64,000 nucleotides of DNA from Bifidobacterium colobi (GTDB lineage: Bacteria; Actinomycetota; Actinomycetes; Actinomycetales; Bifidobacteriaceae). Where the stretch lies: the NCBI RefSeq assembly GCF_018555455.1, contig NZ_JAFEJU010000001.1, forward strand, positions 124,001 through 188,000. Direction: 5' to 3'. Positions 37,322 through 45,196 of the stretch are shown piece after piece. The translations under genes were made by a program, and so were the position numbers. The notes below the pieces were generated by a model, which did no database searches, was not told the DNA's origin, and worked only from the letters and a program-made list of their open reading frames with translations. Position 1 is the first letter of the stretch, and the number at the start of each line of letters is the position of its first letter.

Positions 37322-39106
37322 TTACCGCTGTGACGCTGTGGTGTTCTTGACGGGCGTTCCCGAATCCGTGAACAAATCAAGCGCATCCATCAATGCGCTC
37401 AAGCCCTTGTCCGCGTTCCGGTACGCTTCGCGCCAAGCGCCCATCTCAGCTAATGTTCGTTCGATGATTTCCAAGTCTTTTCGTTTTCTGATCAGGAACA
37501 CCTGTTGCAGGTTCGCTATCTGGCGCCATAGGCAGAACGCGCCGACGAGCACCAGCAGCACCGAGATCACTATCGGCGTGGGATTGAGCCATGCGACTGC
37601 GGAAATCACCAAACCGAGAATGCCGGCCACGATCATGCCGATCCAGATCAGCACGAACTTGTCTTTGAGGTATTCCCAGATGCTGTGCTTCTTGAAGAAC
37701 GCCTCGAAATTCGCCTTGGCGATGGAGATCTCGTTCTCATTGACGGTACCGGTCCAGCCATCCACGGAAATCGTGTACCGTTCCTGCTCGCGGCTACGGT
37801 ATCCGTCGGCGAAACGCTTGGCTCCGGCACGAATACCGGAGAGGAGCTTTTCGATGGCGAAGCTTCTGATCTGCGGCAGGATCGCCGGATCATCCTCGGT
37901 GAACGCCCACTTCTTGAGCAGACCGTCGAAACCAACGGGCCCGGTCTCCGGGTACCGTTCGGCATATGCCTGTTCCGCCTGGTGCACGTCGCCTTTGGCC
38001 GCCACGATCAGCTCGTTGTACCGGATGCGACGGTGCAGCTGCTCCTCTTGGGGATCCATCGATTCGATAAGGTTGTAGATGGAGTCCTCCAACCGTTCCT
38101 TCACGTCACGGTCGTTTTCCGGCTCTTGGGCGATTTCCTGATATTCACGGGCTACGACGACGTTCTTCTCCGCATCCGAAAGCAGCGACTTCATGTCGCC
38201 GCTTTGCGTGCAGTATTCCGGCAGATAGAAGAATTCGAAGTCGGTGGTGTGCGCTTTGGTCGCAAGGAAGCGGGTCATGGCGTCCGCCACCTCGGTGTCG
38301 AAATCGATATTATGCACGGTGATTTCGTCGACCATATCGTTGATTTTGCTGGCAACCTGGGTGGCCAGCGTGCGATCGGAACCGAAGGCTCCAGACAAAT
38401 GTGCTTCCAGCAGGTACTGGAATTCCTCGCCCACATTATCCGCGTGAATGGCGTTGAGATAGTACATGTACCATTTGAGCGCCACCTGTTTGCGACCGAA
38501 CTTCAGGTTGCAGAACAGGAAGAACAGCGAGCTTTTCCGTTCGGACATCATCAACGCGCGTTTCATCGCACGGCCAGCTGCTTCGCGTTCGTTGCTCCAC
38601 CACAGCATGACCGCCATCAGCGCGTACGACAACCAGTAATCCGTGTTGGCAAGGTAAGCGCGCTCCGCTTGCTTGCGCGTGGTTTCCTGGGAGATCAGGT
38701 GTGTGTCCACCGCCATCACACAGCCCAGCGCAATGCGCCGCAATTCATGGTAGAACGCGAATCTCGTGTGGTATTGGTCGGTGTACTGGGTCAGATTCTT
38801 GGTTGCCGTGGAGAGGTTCTTATAGGTGAAGTATCGTTCGGATACGTCGCGCAGCAGTTGCAACAGATCGCGGGCATCCACCGCACGGTTTTCGATGCGC
38901 TTGTTCAGCGATGTCAGATCATTGTTGACGCTTTGCCCCATGCTATGCGCATAGGTATTGAGCATATCGGCCTGATCGATAACGTATTCGCGTTCTTCTT
39001 TGAGCTCCTCATGCAACGCGATTGCCGCTTCAATCTCCCCTTCAAGGCGATAAAGCTCGGCTTCCAATTGGCGCCGTTCCGCCTCAATCTCCGCATAATC
39101 AGCCAT
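37322..39106 (-). CDS. Helical membrane protein, paralog C of three (operon gene 4)
   Basis: The longest of the three paralogs, 594 residues. An acidic coiled coil (IEAERRQLEAELYRLEGEIEAA) opens the protein; the shared block reads DYWLSYALMAVMLWWSNERE...FFLFCNLKFGRKQVALKWYMYYL near residue 155. Later parts align with paralog B in the GD..QAEQAYAE and YTISVDGWTGT segments (about 360-450). The membrane region lies at about 484-527 (LIWIGMIVAGILGLVISAV and VISVLLVLVGAFCLW), followed by a basic coiled coil (RKRKDLEIIERTLAEM). Gaps of 17 and 21 bp to its neighbours place it firmly in the operon. No known catalytic motif is visible. Confidence 0.8.
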   Translation of the reverse strand: MADYAEIEAERRQLEAELYRLEGEIEAAIALHEELKEEREYVIDQADMLNTYAHSMGQSVNNDLTSLNKRIENRAVDARDLLQLLRDVSERYFTYKNLSTATKNLTQYTDQYHTRFAFYHELRRIALGCVMAVDTHLISQETTRKQAERAYLANTDYWLSYALMAVMLWWSNEREAAGRAMKRALMMSERKSSLFFLFCNLKFGRKQVALKWYMYYLNAIHADNVGEEFQYLLEAHLSGAFGSDRTLATQVASKINDMVDEITVHNIDFDTEVADAMTRFLATKAHTTDFEFFYLPEYCTQSGDMKSLLSDAEKNVVVAREYQEIAQEPENDRDVKERLEDSIYNLIESMDPQEEQLHRRIRYNELIVAAKGDVHQAEQAYAERYPETGPVGFDGLLKKWAFTEDDPAILPQIRSFAIEKLLSGIRAGAKRFADGYRSREQERYTISVDGWTGTVNENEISIAKANFEAFFKKHSIWEYLKDKFVLIWIGMIVAGILGLVISAVAWLNPTPIVISVLLVLVGAFCLWRQIANLQQVFLIRKRKDLEIIERTLAEMGAWREAYRNADKGLSALMDALDLFTDSGTPVKNTTASQR

Positions 39107-39123
39107 CAGCGTCCTCCCTTCTC

Positions 39124-40566
39124 TTATGCCAGCAATCTGCGCTGCGTAAGCACCTGCAGTACCATGTCACGAACCTGTGGCGGATCAGGGCAGGCTGCGG
39201 GGTACTGCCGTGCCGCCATGCCCAACGATGCGAACGAGGTGACGTGGGCCAGCAGTGTGTCCAGCACACGAGGTTTGGCCGCGCCATCCACGTGGCTGTT
39301 CATCAGATAGTTCTCCACATTCATGGGGTTGATCGAGTGCATCTGCTCGGCGAGCACATTGATGAGCTTGACTTTGCTGTCCACGTCGGCGGAAGTCTCG
39401 ATATACGCCGCCATGACGCTTTGCTTACGTTTTTCGCCAACGCCGATGTTCACCAGTGTTTTCCATATGGAGGCTTTGGCATCTACGGTAAGGTCCGCGC
39501 GCGTGAGCATCGCCATAATGGCCTGCTGCGAGAAGGTCAGATAATAACCTTCGTCCGATAGCGCATTCAGGCTGGCGGTCATGGCAGCGGGCCCCGCATT
39601 GGCGAGCAGCGCATCCACAATGGCAGCGGTGTCTTCATCGGTGAGCACGCCGCCTTTGAGCGAATTCAACATGGTGGACACCGATGCCTCATCGTTCGAC
39701 GAGGCGATCAGGCGCGCGATGGCCGCCCCGTTCGGAATCACGCCACGTGCCACGCAGGCCACCGTGATGGCGTTCTTCAAGGCGACCGGATCGGCCGACG
39801 ACATCACATAGTCGGATAGCGCGTCACGCCCATGCTGCTGGTCGACGCCACGCATCACGATTTCGCTGATGTTGCCCTGCTTGCGCTCGTTCGCCGGATA
39901 TTCCTTGAGCAGACGCGTAAACAGCGCATCGGCATCCAACTGGGCGGGCGAGCGCAGAAGGCTATCGATCTGGCTGTAATCCTGATTGGCGAATGCGCGG
40001 TTCATCAGATCGCTGGCCGCCCGCTCGGAATGGATATCGCCGGCGTTGAATCCTTGGGAGATGAATTGCACGCGCGCATCATCCTGGAAGGTTTTGAACA
40101 CGCTGATTAATAACGAACGAATATCCGAGGAGTCTAGCTGCTCATAGAAATCAGCTTCGACATCGCTGACGCGCGGGTCGAACGGGCTTTGCAACCTGCG
40201 GTATTCGGACTGTGCTTGCGCCAGATCAGTGCGCACCGCCTCGCGATTCGTGGCCATCATCAATTGCACACGTTTGATGGATGCGGTGAGCCGCGCCACA
40301 ATGGCACCCGGATAGTTCGGATCGATTTTCTGGCAGTCGTTGAGATTGGTTTGCACCATGTCCCAGTTGCTCATGTCCGCATTGAGATCGAGCAATGAGT
40401 TCAGGGTTTGCACGGCAGCGTTGCGCGGAGAGAACTGGCCATCGTAGCTTTCCTCACGCTCATAACGGTTGCCGCAATAGATGCACACCATTTCCTTGGT
40501 CTGCGGATCAATTTGCAGCGTACCGCCACAGGTGGCGCATGTGCGTTGCTTATAGGAGAATGCCAT
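39124..40566 (-). CDS. Zinc-ribbon protein with long helical-repeat body (operon gene 3)
   Basis: A 480-residue protein. The N-terminal zinc ribbon is CATCGGTLQIDPQTKEMVCIYCGNRY (two CxxC pairs within residues 10-30), a TFIIB/primase-like knuckle. The rest is helical, probably alpha-solenoid (HEAT-like), with repeated segments such as SLLDLNADMSNWDMVQTNLNDCQKIDPNYPGA and ALKNAITVACVARGVIPNGAAIARLI. No membrane segment is seen. I chose the ATG at 40566 (MAFSYKQRTCATCGG). It resembles in layout the zinc-ribbon proteins that accompany SPFH proteins in some Firmicutes (YdjG-type), but beyond the ribbon I see no real similarity. A scaffold role is inferred. Confidence 0.78.
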   Translation of the reverse strand: MAFSYKQRTCATCGGTLQIDPQTKEMVCIYCGNRYEREESYDGQFSPRNAAVQTLNSLLDLNADMSNWDMVQTNLNDCQKIDPNYPGAIVARLTASIKRVQLMMATNREAVRTDLAQAQSEYRRLQSPFDPRVSDVEADFYEQLDSSDIRSLLISVFKTFQDDARVQFISQGFNAGDIHSERAASDLMNRAFANQDYSQIDSLLRSPAQLDADALFTRLLKEYPANERKQGNISEIVMRGVDQQHGRDALSDYVMSSADPVALKNAITVACVARGVIPNGAAIARLIASSNDEASVSTMLNSLKGGVLTDEDTAAIVDALLANAGPAAMTASLNALSDEGYYLTFSQQAIMAMLTRADLTVDAKASIWKTLVNIGVGEKRKQSVMAAYIETSADVDSKVKLINVLAEQMHSINPMNVENYLMNSHVDGAAKPRVLDTLLAHVTSFASLGMAARQYPAACPDPPQVRDMVLQVLTQRRLLA

Positions 40567-40611
40567 GGAGCCGTACCTCTTCACTCATGCTTGCGCTCGA
40601 CTTCGGCTCAA

Positions 40612-41517
40612 TCATTGCTTGACGATCATCAGCTTGCGGCTGCGTTCGGCGTACAGTGCTTCGAGCTCTTGCACCTGCATCCTCTCGCTTTGGAAATCGC
40701 CGCGTGAAGCGCTGTCGCGCAGTTGCTGGACCTTGGCCATGATGCGGGATTCCACTTCAAGAATGGCAGGATGGTTGCGTCCGAACGCATCGGAATATTT
40801 CACCGTGTCGTTGAGGTGGTCAAGGGCTGCCATCAGCTGCGGGTCACCGCCACGCATACGGGTCAGATCAATCACCGAACCGATATCCACTGTCTGCAGA
40901 TCCCATGTGGCGGCCTGCTGACGGCGCTCCTCGCTTTTCTTTGCGGAGGCGCGCTGAGCAGTAAAGCTCACGATGGAGATAATCAGGAAGGCAATCAAAA
41001 TCACCAGTTGAATGAACAAGACGATTTTGAATGGCACAACCTGTTGGAAGAGAATGAACACCACGCTGACGAAGATTTCAGCGAAGAAGTAGTAGACGGC
41101 GAACCCGATCATCGGGATGCCGAAGAACACCGCCTCGACACCTGGCTTGTTCACCGCGAACTTCGGCATGAGGAACGTCAGCGCAAATGCGATGACCGCG
41201 AATACCAGCGAGCAGATGGCACCCGGGGTATATACGCCGGTGAACAGGAAGATCGCGGCCGCATACACAATGAACAGCAGCAGTCCGATGATGCAGATCA
41301 CCATATTGGTTTTGCCGAATGGCTGCTTGCCACTGGGCTGCTGGGACTGCTGAGGTACCGTGGCCATGGCAGAGGGAGGCATGACTCCGGGAGCCGGTGG
41401 CACGGCAGGCATGGGAGCCGTATTCACGCTAGGCTGGGGTGGCAGACTCGCACTGGGCTGCGGCGGCAGGCTTGGCGCAGGTGGCAGCGGGACGGTCGGC
41501 TGTTGATTGGGGTTCAT
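40612..41517 (-). CDS. Proline-rich multi-pass membrane protein (operon gene 2)
   Basis: A 301-residue protein. Residues 1-65 are disordered and rich in Pro, Gln and Ser (LPPAPSLPPQPSASLPPQPS). Four or five membrane helices follow (MVICIIGLLLFIVYAAAIFLF, AICSLVFAVIAFALTFLM, AVFFGIPMIGFAVYYFFAEIFVSVVFILF, IVLFIQLVILIAFLIISIVSF). The C-terminal third is a cytoplasmic helical region ending QVQELEALYAERSRKLMIVKQ. No transporter motif is seen. It lies between the SPFH gene and the zinc-ribbon gene and is likely the main membrane anchor of the system. Confidence 0.8.
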   Translation of the reverse strand: MNPNQQPTVPLPPAPSLPPQPSASLPPQPSVNTAPMPAVPPAPGVMPPSAMATVPQQSQQPSGKQPFGKTNMVICIIGLLLFIVYAAAIFLFTGVYTPGAICSLVFAVIAFALTFLMPKFAVNKPGVEAVFFGIPMIGFAVYYFFAEIFVSVVFILFQQVVPFKIVLFIQLVILIAFLIISIVSFTAQRASAKKSEERRQQAATWDLQTVDIGSVIDLTRMRGGDPQLMAALDHLNDTVKYSDAFGRNHPAILEVESRIMAKVQQLRDSASRGDFQSERMQVQELEALYAERSRKLMIVKQ

Positions 41518-41617
41518 GGGAAGTTCCTTCTTCTGATTCTGACGTACTGTTGTGCGCTCGGTGACTGATTACTGGTTGAGACGGGTCAATGCGCGGACTG
41601 TGTTACCGCGTTGCGTG

Positions 41618-42856
41618 TTAGAGTTTCGTGCCGCAGAACGGGCAGGCCTTCCATCCTGGCTGCAGTTCTTGTGCACAGTTCGGGCACTTCGGCTTGCCAA
41701 GTGACGCGCCGCAGAACGGGCAGGCTACCCAACCGGGCTGTACCGGCTGATGGCACTGCGGGCATCCGGTTCCGGCGGCGTTGGGCGTGCTCGAAGCGGC
41801 TTGCGGTGCTGGCGTTGGCGTTGGCGTTGGTGCGGCTGACGAAACACCTCCCGGCATAGGAATCGGCGGCATACCCGGAGCGGAAGCTGGAGCCTGCGGT
41901 GCCGACTGCGCTGTCTGCTGTGGAACCGCACCAGCGGCAGTTGCCGTACCGGCAGTACCGCCACCACCAAAGAATCCGTTGATCATGCCGTTCACCGGAG
42001 CCGCCATGGCACCGGCGGTGCCAATGCCGAGCATGCCGCCGATAAAGCTGCCTGCGGCACCATCATTGCCCGCCAGTTCCTTCAGAATGGAGGCTTGCTG
42101 CTCGTCGGACCATGAGTAGCCCTGCAGACGACGTGCCTTCGCCTCGCTGTCGGCTTGAATCACACGCGCCGCAGCAGCGGATTTCGCCGCCTGGAATTCA
42201 GCAGTGTCCTCGTTATCGGAGTTGATGGTCTCCACATTGAATTTGACGAGCTTGGCACCGTATTCATCGAACAGTGCCTGCAGCGGTACCATAAGCTTGT
42301 CGCTGATCTCGCGCAAATGCGCATTGATGGTGAACAAGCCTACCTTGTCATTCAGCACCATCTTCGCGATTTTATCGGTGACTTCGGTGGCGATGATGCC
42401 GCGGAACTGATCGACTACTTGTTCATCGTTGAACACATTGACGAAGCCGACGAACTTTTCCACGAACTTCTTGGAGTTCTCGACCACGAACGACAGATTG
42501 CCGCGCAGCTGCAGATGCAACATGATGCCCAGATCCGGGTCCATGACCGGCAGCGTGGATTTGGTGCCCCACAGCATATCCATGGCATGCACCTTGTTCA
42601 CGAAGAACACCTTGCAGGGGAATGCGGTCTGGCCGCCGGTGGCCATGCGCTGAATCGCGTTCAAACCGAAGTAATTCTGCGTTTCCAAGGTGTGGCGACC
42701 GGGACCGAGCACCTCGGTACGGCCTTCAATCATCACGATGGCTTCATGGGTTTCGTCAACGATCAGCTGCGTCGCCGCATTGAAATCCTCGATAGGGCTT
42801 TTCCAAACCAGTACTCGAGGATTGCCTTCAAACTGAATAACGTCTACAACATTCAT
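41618..42856 (-). CDS. SPFH-domain protein with C-terminal double zinc ribbon (operon gene 1)
   Basis: The 412-residue protein is of the YdjI/virion-core-protein-like SPFH branch: VIQFEGNPRVLVWKSPIEDFNAATQLIVDETHEAIVMIEG at the start, the LRGNLSFVVENSKKFV region and a C-terminal SPFH helix with AEFQAAKSAAAARVIQADSEAKARRLQGY. A Gly/Ala/Pro-rich linker leads to two zinc ribbons (CPQCH...CPFCG and CPNCA...CPFCG, about residues 362-410). SPFH proteins form membrane-microdomain scaffolds; in Bacillus the YdjI protein works with membrane zinc-ribbon partners in envelope stress. The ATG at 42856 has GGGAAGAG upstream. It is the first gene of the operon and diverges from prs. Confidence 0.88.
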   Translation of the reverse strand: MNVVDVIQFEGNPRVLVWKSPIEDFNAATQLIVDETHEAIVMIEGRTEVLGPGRHTLETQNYFGLNAIQRMATGGQTAFPCKVFFVNKVHAMDMLWGTKSTLPVMDPDLGIMLHLQLRGNLSFVVENSKKFVEKFVGFVNVFNDEQVVDQFRGIIATEVTDKIAKMVLNDKVGLFTINAHLREISDKLMVPLQALFDEYGAKLVKFNVETINSDNEDTAEFQAAKSAAAARVIQADSEAKARRLQGYSWSDEQQASILKELAGNDGAAGSFIGGMLGIGTAGAMAAPVNGMINGFFGGGGTAGTATAAGAVPQQTAQSAPQAPASAPGMPPIPMPGGVSSAAPTPTPTPAPQAASSTPNAAGTGCPQCHQPVQPGWVACPFCGASLGKPKCPNCAQELQPGWKACPFCGTKL

Positions 42857-43054
42857 CGCTCTTCCCCAATCGGTTTGGCGCCCTTGCACTCAACATCATA
42901 GACACACAATCATTACGAATGGGATATTTCCCATTGATTGATTCATGAAGCTAACTGACTGTTTGCCTGCCAGCAACCCGGCGCGGTCTCGTGAGGGGTC
43001 AATGTACACTAGGTAAGGCTGAAATTCACAACAACACAAAAGGATGCGAATAGC

Positions 43055-44068
43055 ATGTCGGCGATTCTTGAAGGCACTCCGGATAAACGACTCGTATTGG
43101 TCACGGGCCGCGCGTACCCCGAGCTGGCTGAGAAGGTGGCTGAATGCTTGGGTACTGAAATTCTTGAGACCACGGCATATGACTTCGCCAACGGTGAGAT
43201 GTACGTGCGCTTCGCCGAACCGGTGCGTGGCGCGGACGTGTTCGTACTGCAGTGCCACTCCGGCGACATCAACAAGTGGATCATGGAACAGCTCATTATG
43301 ATTGACGCGTTGAAGCGCGCCTCTGCTCGTTCCATTACCGTGGTCGCACCGTTCCTGGGCTACTCCCGTCAGGATAAGAAGCATCGTGGCCGCGAGCCCA
43401 TCACCGCTCGCCTGATTTTCGATCTGTTCCGCGCCGCCGGTGCCGACCGCATTATGACCGTGGATCTGCACGCCGCTCAGGAGCAGGGCTTCTTCGATGG
43501 CCCGGTCGATCATCTGACCGCTATGCCGGTGCTGCTTGACTACGTGCGTTCCGCCGTGGACCTGAGCAACGCCACCATCGTTTCCCCTGATGCTGGCCGT
43601 ATCAAAGTGTCCGAGCAGTGGGCCGCCAAGCTGGGCAATCTGCCGCTGGCCTTTATTCATAAGCAGCGTGACATCACCCGCCCGAACCATGCCGAGGCGC
43701 ATGGCATCATCGGTGATGTGAATGGTCGCGACTGTGTGGTGGTGGACGATATGGTCGACACCGCCGGCACCATCTGCGAGGCTGTGCGCACGCTCAACGA
43801 ATCCGGCGCCAAGTCGGTGACGTTGGTCGCCACGCATGGACTGCTTTCTGGCCCGGCTGTGGAGCGACTGAAGAACTGCGGCGCTCACGAAATCGTGTTC
43901 ATGGATACGGTGCCGGTTCCGGAGTCCAAGCGTTTGCCGAACATGACGGTGCTTTCCGTGGCGCCGCTGCTCGCCGCTGGCATTCGCTCCGTGTTCGAGG
44001 AAGGTTCCGTGGCCACGCTGCTTGAGGGTCTTCCGGAGGATATGCGTCCGCGCAATATCTACGCGTGA
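43055..44068 (+). CDS. prs: Ribose-phosphate pyrophosphokinase
   Basis: Makes PRPP from ribose 5-phosphate and ATP for nucleotide, histidine and tryptophan synthesis. The 337-residue protein has the class I Prs motifs: GRAYPELAEKVAECLG at the start, PFLGYSRQDKKHRGREPI (flexible loop), DLHAAQEQGFFDGPVDHL and the PRPP-binding VVVDDMVDTAGTI. AAAAGGA upstream of the ATG supports the start. It is monocistronic and ends with a strong terminator. The length is slightly greater than the usual 315, mostly from a longer tail. Confidence 0.97.
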   Translation: MSAILEGTPDKRLVLVTGRAYPELAEKVAECLGTEILETTAYDFANGEMYVRFAEPVRGADVFVLQCHSGDINKWIMEQLIMIDALKRASARSITVVAPFLGYSRQDKKHRGREPITARLIFDLFRAAGADRIMTVDLHAAQEQGFFDGPVDHLTAMPVLLDYVRSAVDLSNATIVSPDAGRIKVSEQWAAKLGNLPLAFIHKQRDITRPNHAEAHGIIGDVNGRDCVVVDDMVDTAGTICEAVRTLNESGAKSVTLVATHGLLSGPAVERLKNCGAHEIVFMDTVPVPESKRLPNMTVLSVAPLLAAGIRSVFEEGSVATLLEGLPEDMRPRNIYA

Positions 44069-44105
44069 TTGAGGCATCGGCCTAAGGCCGACGCAGTGTG
44101 CGTTC

Positions 44106-44131
44106 AAGGCGACCTTCGGGTCGCCTTTTTC
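44106..44131 (+). terminator. Rho-independent terminator of prs
   Basis: AAGGCGACC and GGTCGCCTT around a TTCG loop, followed by TTTCTT. Confidence 0.92.
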
Positions 44132-44133
44132 TT

Positions 44134-44244
44134 CTCTCCCCCAGTCTCACTTCGTTCGACAGCCCCCTCGTCAGAGTGGGCCAAAACATCGTTGCCTCCC
44201 TCTGATGAGGGAGGTGGCATCACGAAGCGATGACGGAGGGAGAG
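44134..44244. repeat. MITE-like element, 111 bp, between prs and yggS
   Basis: The ends form an imperfect inverted repeat of about 24 bp: CTCTCCC.C.GTC...CTTCGT on the left against the complement of ACGAAGCGATGACGGAGGGAGAG on the right. An internal TGCCTCCCTC/GAGGGAGG hairpin lies at about 44212-44234. There is no coding potential. Similar ends occur at 28452, 49129 and, as a fragment, at 63199. Confidence 0.75.
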
Positions 44245-44254
44245 ACCGCAGTTC

Positions 44255-45094
44255 TCAAATAAAGGCACGCTCTCCGAAGATGGCAGTGCCGACGCGCACT
44301 ATCGTGGAGCCTTCTTCAATCGCGTACGCCAGATCATGGGTCATACCCATCGAAAGCTCCGTGCATCCGGCCGTACCTTCGGCACCGGACGCGAGAATCT
44401 GATCGCGCGTGCGGCGCAAGTGCGCGAATCCCGCGCGAATCGTACGCTCATCATCCACATGAGCTCCGATGGTCATCAACCCCTGCAATTCGAGCCCGCC
44501 CATGGCACCGATGCGTTTGGCCAGATCAATGGCATGGCTGGGCGCGCAGCCGGACTTGGATTCCTCACCGGATTCGTTGACCTCCAGCAATACGCCTACC
44601 GTGATGCCGCGCATCGTGGCACGGCGGGCGATCTTCTCGGCAAGTTCAATCGAATCCACTGATTCGATGGTATCGACTACCGGCAGTACTTTGCCGATCT
44701 TATTGGATTGCAGCTGGCCAATGAGGTGGAAAGGAATATGCCCCGCAGTCGCCACAGCAGCTGGGGCATCAGTCACATCAGTCGCATCAGTCACACCCAG
44801 CGAAAAACCACGCTCAGCCAGTCGCTTCGACAAGCCGGCTGATTTGACGGCAACCTCCTGCGGACGATTCTCGCCAATCATGCGCACACCGGCATCGATG
44901 GCAGCCAGAATCTCCCCCACATCGCGGGTCTTCGTAGCGGCGAGCAGCTTCACCGAGCCAGCATCGCGCCCAGCAGCAGCCTCAGCCGCCGCAATGCGCT
45001 CAAGTACGCGATGCACACCGTCTGCAATCTCCTGCGCACGAGCCGCATCAATAACCTCGTTCGCGAGATTCTTATGATCCATATATGCCGTCAT
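44255..45094 (-). CDS. yggS: YggS family pyridoxal phosphate homeostasis protein
   Basis: PLP-binding single-domain TIM barrel thought to buffer pyridoxal phosphate. In the 279-residue protein the PLP lysine lies in KLLAATKTRDVGEI, followed by IGENRPQEVAVK, HLIGQLQSNKIGKV (phosphate-binding region), GLMTIGAH and the ELSMGMTHDLAYAIEEGSTIVRVGTAIFG end that carries the conserved SMGMS-type motif (here SMGMT). An unusual insert GVTDATDVTDAP near residue 110 comes from a short triplicated GTCACATCAGTC-like DNA repeat. The ATG at 45094 has GGGGAG 6 bases upstream. It is single and convergent to prs. Confidence 0.93.
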   Translation of the reverse strand: MTAYMDHKNLANEVIDAARAQEIADGVHRVLERIAAAEAAAGRDAGSVKLLAATKTRDVGEILAAIDAGVRMIGENRPQEVAVKSAGLSKRLAERGFSLGVTDATDVTDAPAAVATAGHIPFHLIGQLQSNKIGKVLPVVDTIESVDSIELAEKIARRATMRGITVGVLLEVNESGEESKSGCAPSHAIDLAKRIGAMGGLELQGLMTIGAHVDDERTIRAGFAHLRRTRDQILASGAEGTAGCTELSMGMTHDLAYAIEEGSTIVRVGTAIFGERAFI

Positions 45095-45140
45095 ATTGTT
45101 CTCCCCACTGAATCGAAAATCCATCTTACCTTGGGTAGAG

Positions 45141-45174
45141 CAAAGCCTCCCACGAATATTCACGGGAGGCTTTG
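45141..45174 (-). terminator. Hairpin after hypBA1
   Basis: CAAAGCCTCCC and GGGAGGCTTTG form an 11-bp perfect stem with a 12-base loop, 23 bp past the hypBA1 stop. The T-tract on the minus strand is short, so efficiency is uncertain. Confidence 0.7.
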
Positions 45175-45196
45175 AGAAAAGGCACACTATAGGCGC

